From: JAUNQW01 sp043424615
GTDB lineage: Bacteria; Bacillota; Bacilli; Lactobacillales; Carnobacteriaceae_A
Assembly: GCA_043424615.1 (NCBI GenBank)
Contig: JBHWOX010000033.1
Span: 62,001 to 126,000, forward strand
Direction: 5' to 3'
Length of the DNA: 64,000 nucleotides
The position numbers and the translations under genes were made by a program. This document shows, piece after piece, positions 50,144 to 58,535 of the stretch. The notes below the pieces were generated by a model. That model had not been told where the DNA came from and ran no database searches. It saw only the letters and a program-made list of their open reading frames with translations. Each line of letters opens with the position of its first letter. Within the stretch, counting starts at the first letter, position 1.

Positions 50144-51709
50144 ATGACGACTGAAAAAAAATATACTGTGCACAATACCCTAACTCAGGTTGAAAGCTCT
50201 GCTGATAGCCTGACTTTGAAAGGAAAAATACAAACGGATAGTGGACTGATCACTCAAGCTGAAGCGATTGTTTCCAATGAAGATCACGAGCTTTACTTCA
50301 TTTTCCCGACTCACTTGGATATCGATTTTGAACACGATGATGATAATTATGTCTTTGATTACCACTTAAAGATTCAACTCGACTCTTTAGCAGAAGCACT
50401 ATTCAAAGCGCGCGCTTCTTCCTGTATCTTTCAAATCCAACTTCGGATCAGTTTAAAAGATCAAGAGCGCCCATTGATGACTCGCTTGAAAGCCAATCCC
50501 CAATCCAACCAAGATTTTTTTGATGATATGGCGGTCAGAAAGCACGGCCTGAGCCAGATGTTCTTTTCACTTAATGCCGATGAGCAGGGATATCTCGGCT
50601 TAAATAGCCATGTTTTTGATAAAAATGATGCCCAATACTTGGTGGAGCGCACCACAATCTTAAAAAGAGCCCAGCCTTTTTCCCTCAACAAAAATATTTG
50701 GCTATTAGGAGGCTATTCTCCTCAAAAGCGATCCTATAATTCATGGCAGTTTTTCGAATTTTTACAAGAAGAACACCCGGAAATCGACTCCTATTATATC
50801 TTGGACGAAGAGGCAGATGAATTTCAATCCGTCCACCAATCCTATGGTGACCGCATCCTCATTTACGGCTCTCGCCAGCATATCCAACTCTTGCTAAGAG
50901 CCTCTATCTTATTGACGAGCGGAAGTTTCCAATCCTTCTACCCTATTCCAAGCCCCGCCTACCACCATCATGTCAAGGCACGAAAGGTTTGGATGCCAGC
51001 ATCCTTAGTAGCCTGGGACAGCCAGCCTTATAGTTTCCACTTCAAAAGAGGGCTGAGTCCAGCTGATTATGTGGTTTGCCTTTCTGAAACGGAAGCTGAC
51101 TTTATCCACCTCCATATGGCTTATCCGGCCCAACAGCTATTAATTACTGGTCGCCCATTGGCTGAAAGATTTAACGCTGCCAATGAAAGAATTCAAGAAG
51201 AGAATGTGGTCTTCTTCTTAGCCGATCTAGCGAGACGAACCGATGAGGAAAAAGACCAGATCATCCAACACTATAAAAAGCTCTGCCAGCAAAAAACATT
51301 TCAACACTGGTTAGAATCGAAAGACTATAAAGCTGTTCTGGCTTTAGAACTGAAGGATCTTGAACATTATGCCAAAGATTTACAAAAGCTCAACTTGTCC
51401 TTAGTTCTAGCTTCAGCTGATAATGTTATTTCCTACATGAAAGAAGCTGCTCTCGTCATTTCAAATGACCATCCTCTAGCGTCCACTTTTCTACTCAAAC
51501 ATGGCGATCTCTACCTCCTCAGCCAGCAGGCCCCTCCTTCCCCACTGCCTACGGAGGTTCATCTGTGTCACAATGGGGATGACTTAGTAGAAGAATTGAT
51601 TCATCCTGTCCGTGTCGGAAAAATAGACCCAGATAATTCCAGCTATCTAGCCTTCAACGACCAGCTCGCCAAAGAAAGACTCTTTGGTATCCTGGTTGAC
51701 CAATTGTAA
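50144..51709 (+). CDS. TagB/TagF-like CDP-glycerol glycerophosphotransferase homologue, possibly degenerate
   Basis: A 521-residue cytoplasmic protein. The centre, IWLLGGYSPQKRSYNSWQFF followed by EFLQEEHPEIDSYYILDEE, resembles the start of TagB/TagF catalytic domains; ALVISNDHPLASTFLLK near residue 450 resembles the acceptor/CDP-binding motif, and LLLRASILLTSGSF fits the first Rossmann half. The first 150 residues are an unassigned acidic domain. Motif residues (His-rich CDP site) are weak, so activity is uncertain. TATGGAGGTC-type AATGGAGG precedes the ATG. Single gene; a wall teichoic acid or surface polymer link is only a family inference. Confidence 0.6.
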   Translation: MTTEKKYTVHNTLTQVESSADSLTLKGKIQTDSGLITQAEAIVSNEDHELYFIFPTHLDIDFEHDDDNYVFDYHLKIQLDSLAEALFKARASSCIFQIQLRISLKDQERPLMTRLKANPQSNQDFFDDMAVRKHGLSQMFFSLNADEQGYLGLNSHVFDKNDAQYLVERTTILKRAQPFSLNKNIWLLGGYSPQKRSYNSWQFFEFLQEEHPEIDSYYILDEEADEFQSVHQSYGDRILIYGSRQHIQLLLRASILLTSGSFQSFYPIPSPAYHHHVKARKVWMPASLVAWDSQPYSFHFKRGLSPADYVVCLSETEADFIHLHMAYPAQQLLITGRPLAERFNAANERIQEENVVFFLADLARRTDEEKDQIIQHYKKLCQQKTFQHWLESKDYKAVLALELKDLEHYAKDLQKLNLSLVLASADNVISYMKEAALVISNDHPLASTFLLKHGDLYLLSQQAPPSPLPTEVHLCHNGDDLVEELIHPVRVGKIDPDNSSYLAFNDQLAKERLFGILVDQL

Positions 51710-51868
51710 GTTGACCCCTAGCCCTTTCAGCCCTCCAGCTAAAAGGGCTATTTTTTTGCCTGAAGTTCTTGTGTTTTTATTAAGATTGTTGAAAGAGGTT
51801 TGCTATATAAGAACCTTTGGCTTAAAATTTAATGCGATCATTATTTTATAGAGAAAGAAGTTGACAGT

Positions 51869-52690
51869 GTGTTTTTTGAAATTATTAAGTCTATCATCTT
51901 AGGGATTATTCAAGGGATTTCTGAATGGTTGCCCATTTCTTCAACCGGTCATATGATTTTGTTCGATGAGCTGCTTCCCCTGAATGTTTCCAAAGAATTC
52001 ATGGATATGTTTTTGGTTGTCATTCAGTTGGCCTCTGTGTTTGCTGTGATTTTGATTTATTTTAACCGGCTCAACCCATTCTCTCCCAAAAAAAACGCTG
52101 CAGAAAAGCGGCATACTTGGGATGTCTGGTTTAAGGTTTTAGTGGGAATTATTCCGGTTGGGATCATTGGACTTTTGTTTAAAGATGTCATCAACCACTA
52201 CTTTTACAATTGGCAAACAGTGGCCTTTACCCTAATTCTTTACGGGATTTTATTCATTATTATTGAAAATCGCAATAAAAAAACTTCCACTAAAGTCCAC
52301 AGCTTCAGTGAGATGTCTTATGGCCTCGCTTTACAAATTGGCTTTTTCCAAGTCCTATCCCTAATTCCAGGGACGTCTCGTTCTGGTTCAACTATCATGG
52401 GTGGATTATTATCTCGAGTGAGCCGGCCGGTAGCTGCAGAATTTTCATTTTTTATGTCTATCCCGGTCATGGTCGGTGCCAGCCTGGTCCAATTAAAAGA
52501 TTTCGGTTGGTCTTTTAGCCAGTTAGAGATGATCGTTCTCATTGTTGGTATGATCACATCCTTCCTAGTCTCTTATATCGCCATCAAGTTGTTGATGCGC
52601 TATATTCAAACCAATGACTTCAAAGTATTCGGTTACTACCGCATTGTTTTAGGTATTCTGGTCATTATCTTCTTTTCCTTAAGAGGCTAA
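51869..52690 (+). CDS. uppP: Undecaprenyl-diphosphatase UppP (BacA)
   Basis: A 273-residue membrane phosphatase. The UppP motifs are present: GIIQGISEWLPISSTGHMIL near residues 12-31 and FFQVLSLIPGTSRSGSTIMGG near 160-180, with about eight membrane segments. It converts undecaprenyl diphosphate to the monophosphate for wall synthesis. The start is taken as GTG at 51869, with GAAAGAAG upstream; no in-frame ATG precedes the first motif. Confidence 0.95.
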   Translation: MFFEIIKSIILGIIQGISEWLPISSTGHMILFDELLPLNVSKEFMDMFLVVIQLASVFAVILIYFNRLNPFSPKKNAAEKRHTWDVWFKVLVGIIPVGIIGLLFKDVINHYFYNWQTVAFTLILYGILFIIIENRNKKTSTKVHSFSEMSYGLALQIGFFQVLSLIPGTSRSGSTIMGGLLSRVSRPVAAEFSFFMSIPVMVGASLVQLKDFGWSFSQLEMIVLIVGMITSFLVSYIAIKLLMRYIQTNDFKVFGYYRIVLGILVIIFFSLRG

Positions 52691-52755
52691 ATTCTTTGTA
52701 TTGAATTTTAAGCTTATTTTAAATAAACTATAAGTAAGGAACAAGGAGCATCAAG

Positions 52756-53190
52756 ATGACATTCAATACAGAAACTCAATCAAAACGTGTGATGGTTGGT
52801 ATCACAGTTTTTATTTTAATTATTTTGGCCGTCGTTGTGGGAAGCATGTTCAGCGAATCCAGAGGACGGATCAGCAGTGAGGATTGGAAACAAATCACCC
52901 ACCCCATGACGACAGAAGAAGTGATTAATCAGGTGGGACGTCCAAAAAATCGGACAAGTAATAAAAATAAAATTAAGTCCTCTTACTATGAGAGCCTCAA
53001 TCTTCAACCCAATGCCAATGGTAAAATCACTGATTCAGCTTCTTTGGCTGGTGAAACTAATGTGGTTGGCCTTTTGGAATTGGAAGGAGCCTTGGAAAAA
53101 GGAGCTCCAGTTGAAATGTTCCATTACACCATCAATAACAAAGACTACTATGTCTGTTTTATTGACGGCCAATATGTTGTCAAATATTAA
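52756..53190 (+). CDS. Small membrane-anchored protein, unknown function
   Basis: A 144-residue protein with one N-terminal membrane helix (VMVGITVFILIILAVVVGSM) and an extracellular or periplasmic-side domain. THPMTTEEVINQVGRPKNRT is reminiscent of SmpA/BamE- or BLIP-like domains found in Gram-positive membrane proteins, but I would not assign it. AAGGAGC precedes the ATG. It follows uppP by 65 bp and ends at a strong terminator. Confidence 0.75.
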   Translation: MTFNTETQSKRVMVGITVFILIILAVVVGSMFSESRGRISSEDWKQITHPMTTEEVINQVGRPKNRTSNKNKIKSSYYESLNLQPNANGKITDSASLAGETNVVGLLELEGALEKGAPVEMFHYTINNKDYYVCFIDGQYVVKY

Positions 53191-53219
53191 AGTTCACTCA
53201 CTCTTATGTTTCAAATAAA

Positions 53220-53251
53220 AAGAACCCTCCGTATTCAAACGGAGGGTTCTT
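53220..53251. terminator. Bidirectional intrinsic terminator
   Basis: Perfect 12-bp inverted repeat AAGAACCCTCCG / CGGAGGGTTCTT with an 8-nt loop, between convergent genes. Confidence 0.85.
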
Positions 53252-53273
53252 CTTTTATAGGTTTAGATCATAG

Positions 53274-56200
53274 TTATTGACGTTTTCTGTCAGCAGCTAA
53301 GCCTAAACCTGCGATAATGGAAGCCGCTGCGAGTCCTAGAGTCGAAACAATACCGGTTTGCGGTAAAGCTTCTGAATCTTCTTCTTCAGCTTTTGCTTGT
53401 TCTCCATCTTTCGCTTTTTCAGCTTTAGCTTCTTCAGCCTTGGCTACTTCTTTAGCAGGATCTGCTTTCTTAGCCTTATCTTTTGCTTGTTGGTCTAATA
53501 AATCTTGAACCACAGCATCTAATTTTTCTTTATCTTTAGAAGCGACTGTGCCTTTAACTTTGTCTTTGACCTGGCTTGGGCAGCAGTCAGCAAGTTTTTG
53601 ACTTAAGTCTTTCACTTTATTTTCTAAAGCTGCAACATTAGCTTGAGCATCTTTCACTTCCACATTTAAGCGAGCGATTTCTGCTTTTAATTTTTCAATT
53701 TCTTCAGCTCGTTTCGCTTCTTGAGCGGTTAAAGCTTCAGCCAATTTTTCTAAAGCACTGACTTTATTTTGCAAGTCGATTATTTCTTGAGGTAATTTTG
53801 TTTGCTCATCTTTTTGATCGGTCGGTTTGTCAGAAGGTTGAGTGCTTCCTCCCCCTTCTTCATTTTTACGGATGACGAAGCTGTTAACGGCAAAGGGTTC
53901 TGAACGTTCTCCTTCAGCTAAGTCTCCTTTAATTTCCCAAAGTGTCATCTTGAATGAGTCTGGGGTGACTTCATAAGTAGCGAAGTTTTGAGTAGAGCCT
54001 TCACGATTGTTAGAGTGGCTCACTTCAAATTTAGGAGATTCTCCTGGTTGATTTTGGTAAGTGAATAAATCATTCCAGTAAGCCAAATTAGCTTCCGCTT
54101 CTTCTCGACCTTCAACAATGACACCATTTTCGACTTTTGCTCCTAAAGCTTGGGCAACTTTTGGACGAACTTTAGCGATATAGTCGATGCCTTGGTTGTA
54201 AATGTCTTTGTATAATTTTGTCCCTGCAGTGTTTAAGGTAACAAAAACGGTTCCTTTAGGATCAGTGTAAACAGACATGTCGTCTTCACGAGAGACGTGT
54301 GAATCTGCTGCTAATTTAGCATTGCCAATTGGCGCGTCATCTGTGTAAAGTAAAGGTTTAGAAACTGAGTTCACGTGGTCGTGACCAGAGATAACCACAT
54401 CGACTTCATTATCTGTGAATAACTTGATGAGTTCTGCACGGTTCTTTTGAACATCACTATCTTGTAGTGAGTGGTATGATCCAGAGAATAAAGGTTTATG
54501 GAAGGATACGACTACCCAGTCCGCATTTTTAGCAGCTTCAGATTGTAAGTCATTTTTGATCCATTCCATTTGTGCATCTGAAACAATTTCATTCGCACGG
54601 CCATTTTCATCAGCAGAATCGTTGGTGTTCAAGATAACAAAGTGAGTATTGTTGTAATCGAAGGAGTAGTAAGATCCTCCATACATACGTCCTTCAGCAT
54701 CTGGAGCATTAACGTGGTTGTTGAAAGCATTCAACTGGCCATTGTTCCAAGTATAAGTGGAGTAGGCATCATGGTTACCAGAAACCATAGCATGTGGTAA
54801 ATTCAAGAATACGTCTTGAGTTTGGCCGATGATATCCACCCATTCGTCTTCGGCTTGAGCTGTTTCTACGAAATCTCCTGTGTGTAAAGCAAAATCAGCT
54901 TGTGGGAAGAGCTTCATGGCTTGTTTCATGGTATCAGCTGCATATTGAGGTTCGTTACGAACATTTTCATTCCAATAAGCATTTTGAGTGTCAGTGTAGT
55001 GGATGAATGCAAATGGTGCAGAAACATCTGATGCTGTAGTGAAGGAACCGACATCGGACCAGTTTCCTTCTGATCCTACACGGAAATAATAAGTGGTATT
55101 AGGGTCTAAACCACGAACATCAGCATGATAGATGGTTTCTTCAATCATTTGGATAGGGAGATAACCGCGATTACCGGAAGTATATTTGGCGTTATCAGCT
55201 GAAATATGTTCATCGGTGATCCATAATTCAATATCTGACCAGTCATCATCTGTTGAATATCCTTGGATAAAGTAACCATCTTCAGTTCTTTCAAAGTAGT
55301 CAGAGTAAGTGTTATAAGTTCTTAAATCAACACTGACACCTTCAGCTGCTTTATCAAAGTCTTTGCTAAGTGACACTTGAACAGTTGATCCTTCAACCGG
55401 TTTATTGGTACGAGTGAACCAAGCTAAGTTCATTTCACGAGCAGCATCTGATCCCACTTGGTTAGTGATACGATCAGGGTTTTTACTTTCATAAATGGTT
55501 GCTACTGCTGGTTTTTCAGTCGAAGCAGCGATCCATTGGTCTCCTACTTTTACTTCATAAGCACCATTACCATATTGGCGGTATTCAGCAGCTTTACCGA
55601 ATTGACCGGCATGGTTACGAGGATCGGTGTTGATGTTTCCTTCTTTATCAGAAGGTTGCCATTCTTTAACCCCAATCTTAACCCCAGCTGGAGATTGGTT
55701 ATCAATTGCTGCGGCTTGTTCCGCTTGGTGTGCTTCTTCGTTAGCGATTTTTGCAACCACACGACCATCTTTAGCTGGTTTTTGGTCTTTAGTAATGACA
55801 TAAGTGTGTACAGAGTTAATGTCACGGTTGTTTAAATCTTCTCCGACCACTTCAAAGATTTCATAAGAAATAGCCTCTGGAGTCACATCTACCACAGCAA
55901 AGTGCTGGATGTTAGCTTCACGAGCATTCGAGTGGCCATCTGCATAGAATGGTGATACAAAAGGTTGCTCACTGCGAATCATTAATGATTGGAAATAATC
56001 AATGTCTGACGGTGTCACATCATAGTTGAATAATTCTTTATAAGTGGTGTGAATATCTTCATTTTCAATGATCCAGTCGAAGCTTTGGTTTTTGTAAATC
56101 GCGTCGTAGGTTTTAGTTCCTGCTGTACTGATGACTGCAAAAACAGTTCCCTCTGGATTGTGGAAAGTTGTAGTATCGCCTTCCACTGTCATGTCACTAT

Positions 56201-57773
56201 CATCGCGTTCAGCTGCACCGAAAAGTTTATCATTGTAAAGCAATGGGTAAGTCACTGTTAAGTTGTGGTCATGTCCATTCAACACTAAATCCACATCATA
56301 GTGGTCCAAAGTAGACATTAATTCTTTACGAGCTACTTGTACACTTTCATCCTCTAAAGAGTGGTAAGAAGATGAGAATAATGGACGGTGATAAGTCACG
56401 ATAATCCAGTTTAATTCCCCAGCTTCACGGCGGTTATAAGCATCCTCTAGATCAGCTTTTAACCATTCCATTTGTTGAGGGCTGATCATGCTGCCATCCG
56501 CTTTTTTATCTTCGGTGTTTAAGACTACAAAATGGGCACCATTGTAATCTAATGAATAAACGGCACCATTTTTGATGTCTTTTAATTCATGTGGGGTGTT
56601 TAAGTGAATTAAATGTTCTTCGCTGTCATGGTTACCAGTCACCATCAAGTGAGGCATGGCTTTAACAAGCGGGCTAATGGCTGACATGGTGTGGTTCCAT
56701 TCCGTATCGTTCCATTGGTCATTGACCAAGTCACCCGTATGAGTCACAAAATCAGCTGTTCCAGCTTTTACTAAGATAGCTTCAGCTGTTGAACGAGAAT
56801 AGGCAGATTCTGAACGTTGGTTTTCAGAAGAAGCCGCATTTTGTGTGTCAGTGTAGTGTACAAAACGGAAATTTTGGTCTTTATCAGAAGCAGTGCCAAA
56901 ACGTCCGACTGCTGACAAACCATTTTCAACTTTAGGATTTCCAACTTGGTAGTAGTATAAGGTGTCTGGATCTAAGTTAGTTGCTGTCACTTTGTAAGCA
57001 TATTCTGTCATTGGAGGGTAAGGTAAGATTAAACTCCAATCGTCAAAGCCTTTATCCAGCCACTGAAGGTTGTTTGAAGTGAACGCTCCATCAGTGAAAT
57101 ATCCGACCACTTCTTGAGGGTTTTTAACCGCTATAAATGGATCTTTTTTATCATTGGTGAAAGGTTCATTTTTTTCTTTGTCCCACATGATAGCGTAAAC
57201 ATAGTCACCATCAACTGTTTGTTGGGCGTAGAAAGCATCATCAATTTTAAGAATTTCTGGCTGGTATTCAACAGCATTGGACATGTCTTCAGATGTTGAC
57301 ACATACAAACGAGCATCAGGATCTGCTTCAGAGGTATGCCATTGAACGTTCATCTCAGTTTGAGGGTTAGAAGCTAAGTTAGTTGAAATACGGTTAGGTT
57401 TTTGTGTTTTAGGAGCTTCAACCACTTCTGGCTTGCTTTGAGATACTTCAGCTGTTTCGCCACCAATGGTAACTGAAACAATGTCTCCATTTTGGTTATA
57501 GCCAAAACCATCATTAGCAGTTAAAGCTTCTAAATCAAAGTTATCCGCAATTTCTTGGTTTTTAGCATATGTTTCTTCTGTAACACTTTTTACATTTTCC
57601 CCCGCAGCAAGAGCCTGGATGGATTTTTCTGAGCTTTGTTCAGTCGCTGGACTGGCTTCAGCAGTTTGAGTTTGGGCATTAACAACTTCTGGACCAGCAA
57701 ACACTCCGACGACTGCAGCAGTCGCTAAAAAGGCAGCCAATTTACGGGCTGATTTAAAATTATAATTCGACAT
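53274..57773 (-). CDS. LPxTG surface protein with two tandem metallophosphoesterase modules
   Basis: A 1499-residue wall-anchored protein. A signal peptide (KLAAFLATAAVVGVFAGPEVVNA) is followed by two copies of a purple-acid-phosphatase-like unit: fibronectin-like domain (about 120-295; 770-915) plus phosphoesterase (about 300-510; 920-1140). Each copy has a full motif set: HYTDTQNA, HTGD, GNHD, YHRP or FHKP, and GHDH. Then come a Pro/Lys linker, a coiled coil (about 1330-1400), a CC pair, a Lys/Ala/Glu-rich stretch and LPQTG with hydrophobic tail and RKRQ. GGAGG lies five bases before the ATG at 57773, not 57785. An exported phosphatase or nucleotidase role is inferred. Confidence 0.9.
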   Translation of the reverse strand: MSNYNFKSARKLAAFLATAAVVGVFAGPEVVNAQTQTAEASPATEQSSEKSIQALAAGENVKSVTEETYAKNQEIADNFDLEALTANDGFGYNQNGDIVSVTIGGETAEVSQSKPEVVEAPKTQKPNRISTNLASNPQTEMNVQWHTSEADPDARLYVSTSEDMSNAVEYQPEILKIDDAFYAQQTVDGDYVYAIMWDKEKNEPFTNDKKDPFIAVKNPQEVVGYFTDGAFTSNNLQWLDKGFDDWSLILPYPPMTEYAYKVTATNLDPDTLYYYQVGNPKVENGLSAVGRFGTASDKDQNFRFVHYTDTQNAASSENQRSESAYSRSTAEAILVKAGTADFVTHTGDLVNDQWNDTEWNHTMSAISPLVKAMPHLMVTGNHDSEEHLIHLNTPHELKDIKNGAVYSLDYNGAHFVVLNTEDKKADGSMISPQQMEWLKADLEDAYNRREAGELNWIIVTYHRPLFSSSYHSLEDESVQVARKELMSTLDHYDVDLVLNGHDHNLTVTYPLLYNDKLFGAAERDDSDMTVEGDTTTFHNPEGTVFAVISTAGTKTYDAIYKNQSFDWIIENEDIHTTYKELFNYDVTPSDIDYFQSLMIRSEQPFVSPFYADGHSNAREANIQHFAVVDVTPEAISYEIFEVVGEDLNNRDINSVHTYVITKDQKPAKDGRVVAKIANEEAHQAEQAAAIDNQSPAGVKIGVKEWQPSDKEGNINTDPRNHAGQFGKAAEYRQYGNGAYEVKVGDQWIAASTEKPAVATIYESKNPDRITNQVGSDAAREMNLAWFTRTNKPVEGSTVQVSLSKDFDKAAEGVSVDLRTYNTYSDYFERTEDGYFIQGYSTDDDWSDIELWITDEHISADNAKYTSGNRGYLPIQMIEETIYHADVRGLDPNTTYYFRVGSEGNWSDVGSFTTASDVSAPFAFIHYTDTQNAYWNENVRNEPQYAADTMKQAMKLFPQADFALHTGDFVETAQAEDEWVDIIGQTQDVFLNLPHAMVSGNHDAYSTYTWNNGQLNAFNNHVNAPDAEGRMYGGSYYSFDYNNTHFVILNTNDSADENGRANEIVSDAQMEWIKNDLQSEAAKNADWVVVSFHKPLFSGSYHSLQDSDVQKNRAELIKLFTDNEVDVVISGHDHVNSVSKPLLYTDDAPIGNAKLAADSHVSREDDMSVYTDPKGTVFVTLNTAGTKLYKDIYNQGIDYIAKVRPKVAQALGAKVENGVIVEGREEAEANLAYWNDLFTYQNQPGESPKFEVSHSNNREGSTQNFATYEVTPDSFKMTLWEIKGDLAEGERSEPFAVNSFVIRKNEEGGGSTQPSDKPTDQKDEQTKLPQEIIDLQNKVSALEKLAEALTAQEAKRAEEIEKLKAEIARLNVEVKDAQANVAALENKVKDLSQKLADCCPSQVKDKVKGTVASKDKEKLDAVVQDLLDQQAKDKAKKADPAKEVAKAEEAKAEKAKDGEQAKAEEEDSEALPQTGIVSTLGLAAASIIAGLGLAADRKRQ

Positions 57774-57888
57774 CTTAACCTCCATTTTTTAAAACTACAG
57801 TGACAGACTCCAATTACTATTTAAATGTAACAAATCACTGTAAATTTAATGAAAATGTAATATTACTGCTTAATGTCGAATTGTAAAT

Positions 57889-58452
57889 TTATAATGAATT
57901 TCCTGTTAAGAAGCACGAACTTTCATGGTCATTGACTAGACCTGCGGCTTGCATGAAAGCATAGCAAATGACTGGTCCAACAAAAGTAAAGCCTGCTTTT
58001 TTTAATTCTCGACTCATCTTTTCACTGCTTGGGGTCTGAGTCGGAATATCTGCTGGATGACGGGGATGATGAATATGGGGATGCCCATCAACAAAAGACC
58101 AGATAAAAGAAGAAAAAGATTTCCCTTCCTCTTCCAGACGCAAATAAGCCTGAGCATTTTTTATGATGGACTCAATTTTTAAGCGATGGCGTATAATAGA
58201 TGGCTCTTGGCATAAGCGGTCGACATCAGCTTCCGCCATCTGGACGATCGCATGGGGATCAAAGCCAGCAAAATGCTGGCGGTAGGCTTCCCTTTTTTGC
58301 AAAACAGTCCACCAAGACAAGCCGGCCTGCTGCCCTTCCAAGCACAACAATTCAAACAAAGCACGGGAGTCTGTCAAAGGTCGCCCCCATTCCTCATCAT
58401 GATAGCGAATATAGAGTTCTTGGTCGGTAACCCAATGACAACGTTTTTTCAT
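57889..58452 (-). CDS. tag: DNA-3-methyladenine glycosylase I
   Basis: A 187-residue Tag protein: RCHWVTDQELYIRYHDEEWG, the catalytic-region EGQQAGLSWWTVLQKREAYR, and the C-terminal KKAGFTFVGPVICYAFMQAAG. The zinc ligands are present (Cys5, a His near 18, and a C-terminal His/Cys pair in NDHESSC). It removes 3-methyladenine from alkylated DNA. It is a single-gene unit divergent from the helicase gene. Confidence 0.93.
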   Translation of the reverse strand: MKKRCHWVTDQELYIRYHDEEWGRPLTDSRALFELLCLEGQQAGLSWWTVLQKREAYRQHFAGFDPHAIVQMAEADVDRLCQEPSIIRHRLKIESIIKNAQAYLRLEEEGKSFSSFIWSFVDGHPHIHHPRHPADIPTQTPSSEKMSRELKKAGFTFVGPVICYAFMQAAGLVNDHESSCFLTGNSL

Positions 58453-58535
58453 TATGATTGCTCCTTTACATATTGCAAGCTTTTTTTCAGTATGTTCTAA
58501 TTATAATAATGTGTGGATAGGCTGGAGTGAAAATC

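Noticed and set aside
55458..55835. Plus-strand ORFs inside the giant LPxTG gene
   Set aside because: They are antisense readings of a coding sequence with clear domain conservation and have no start signals.
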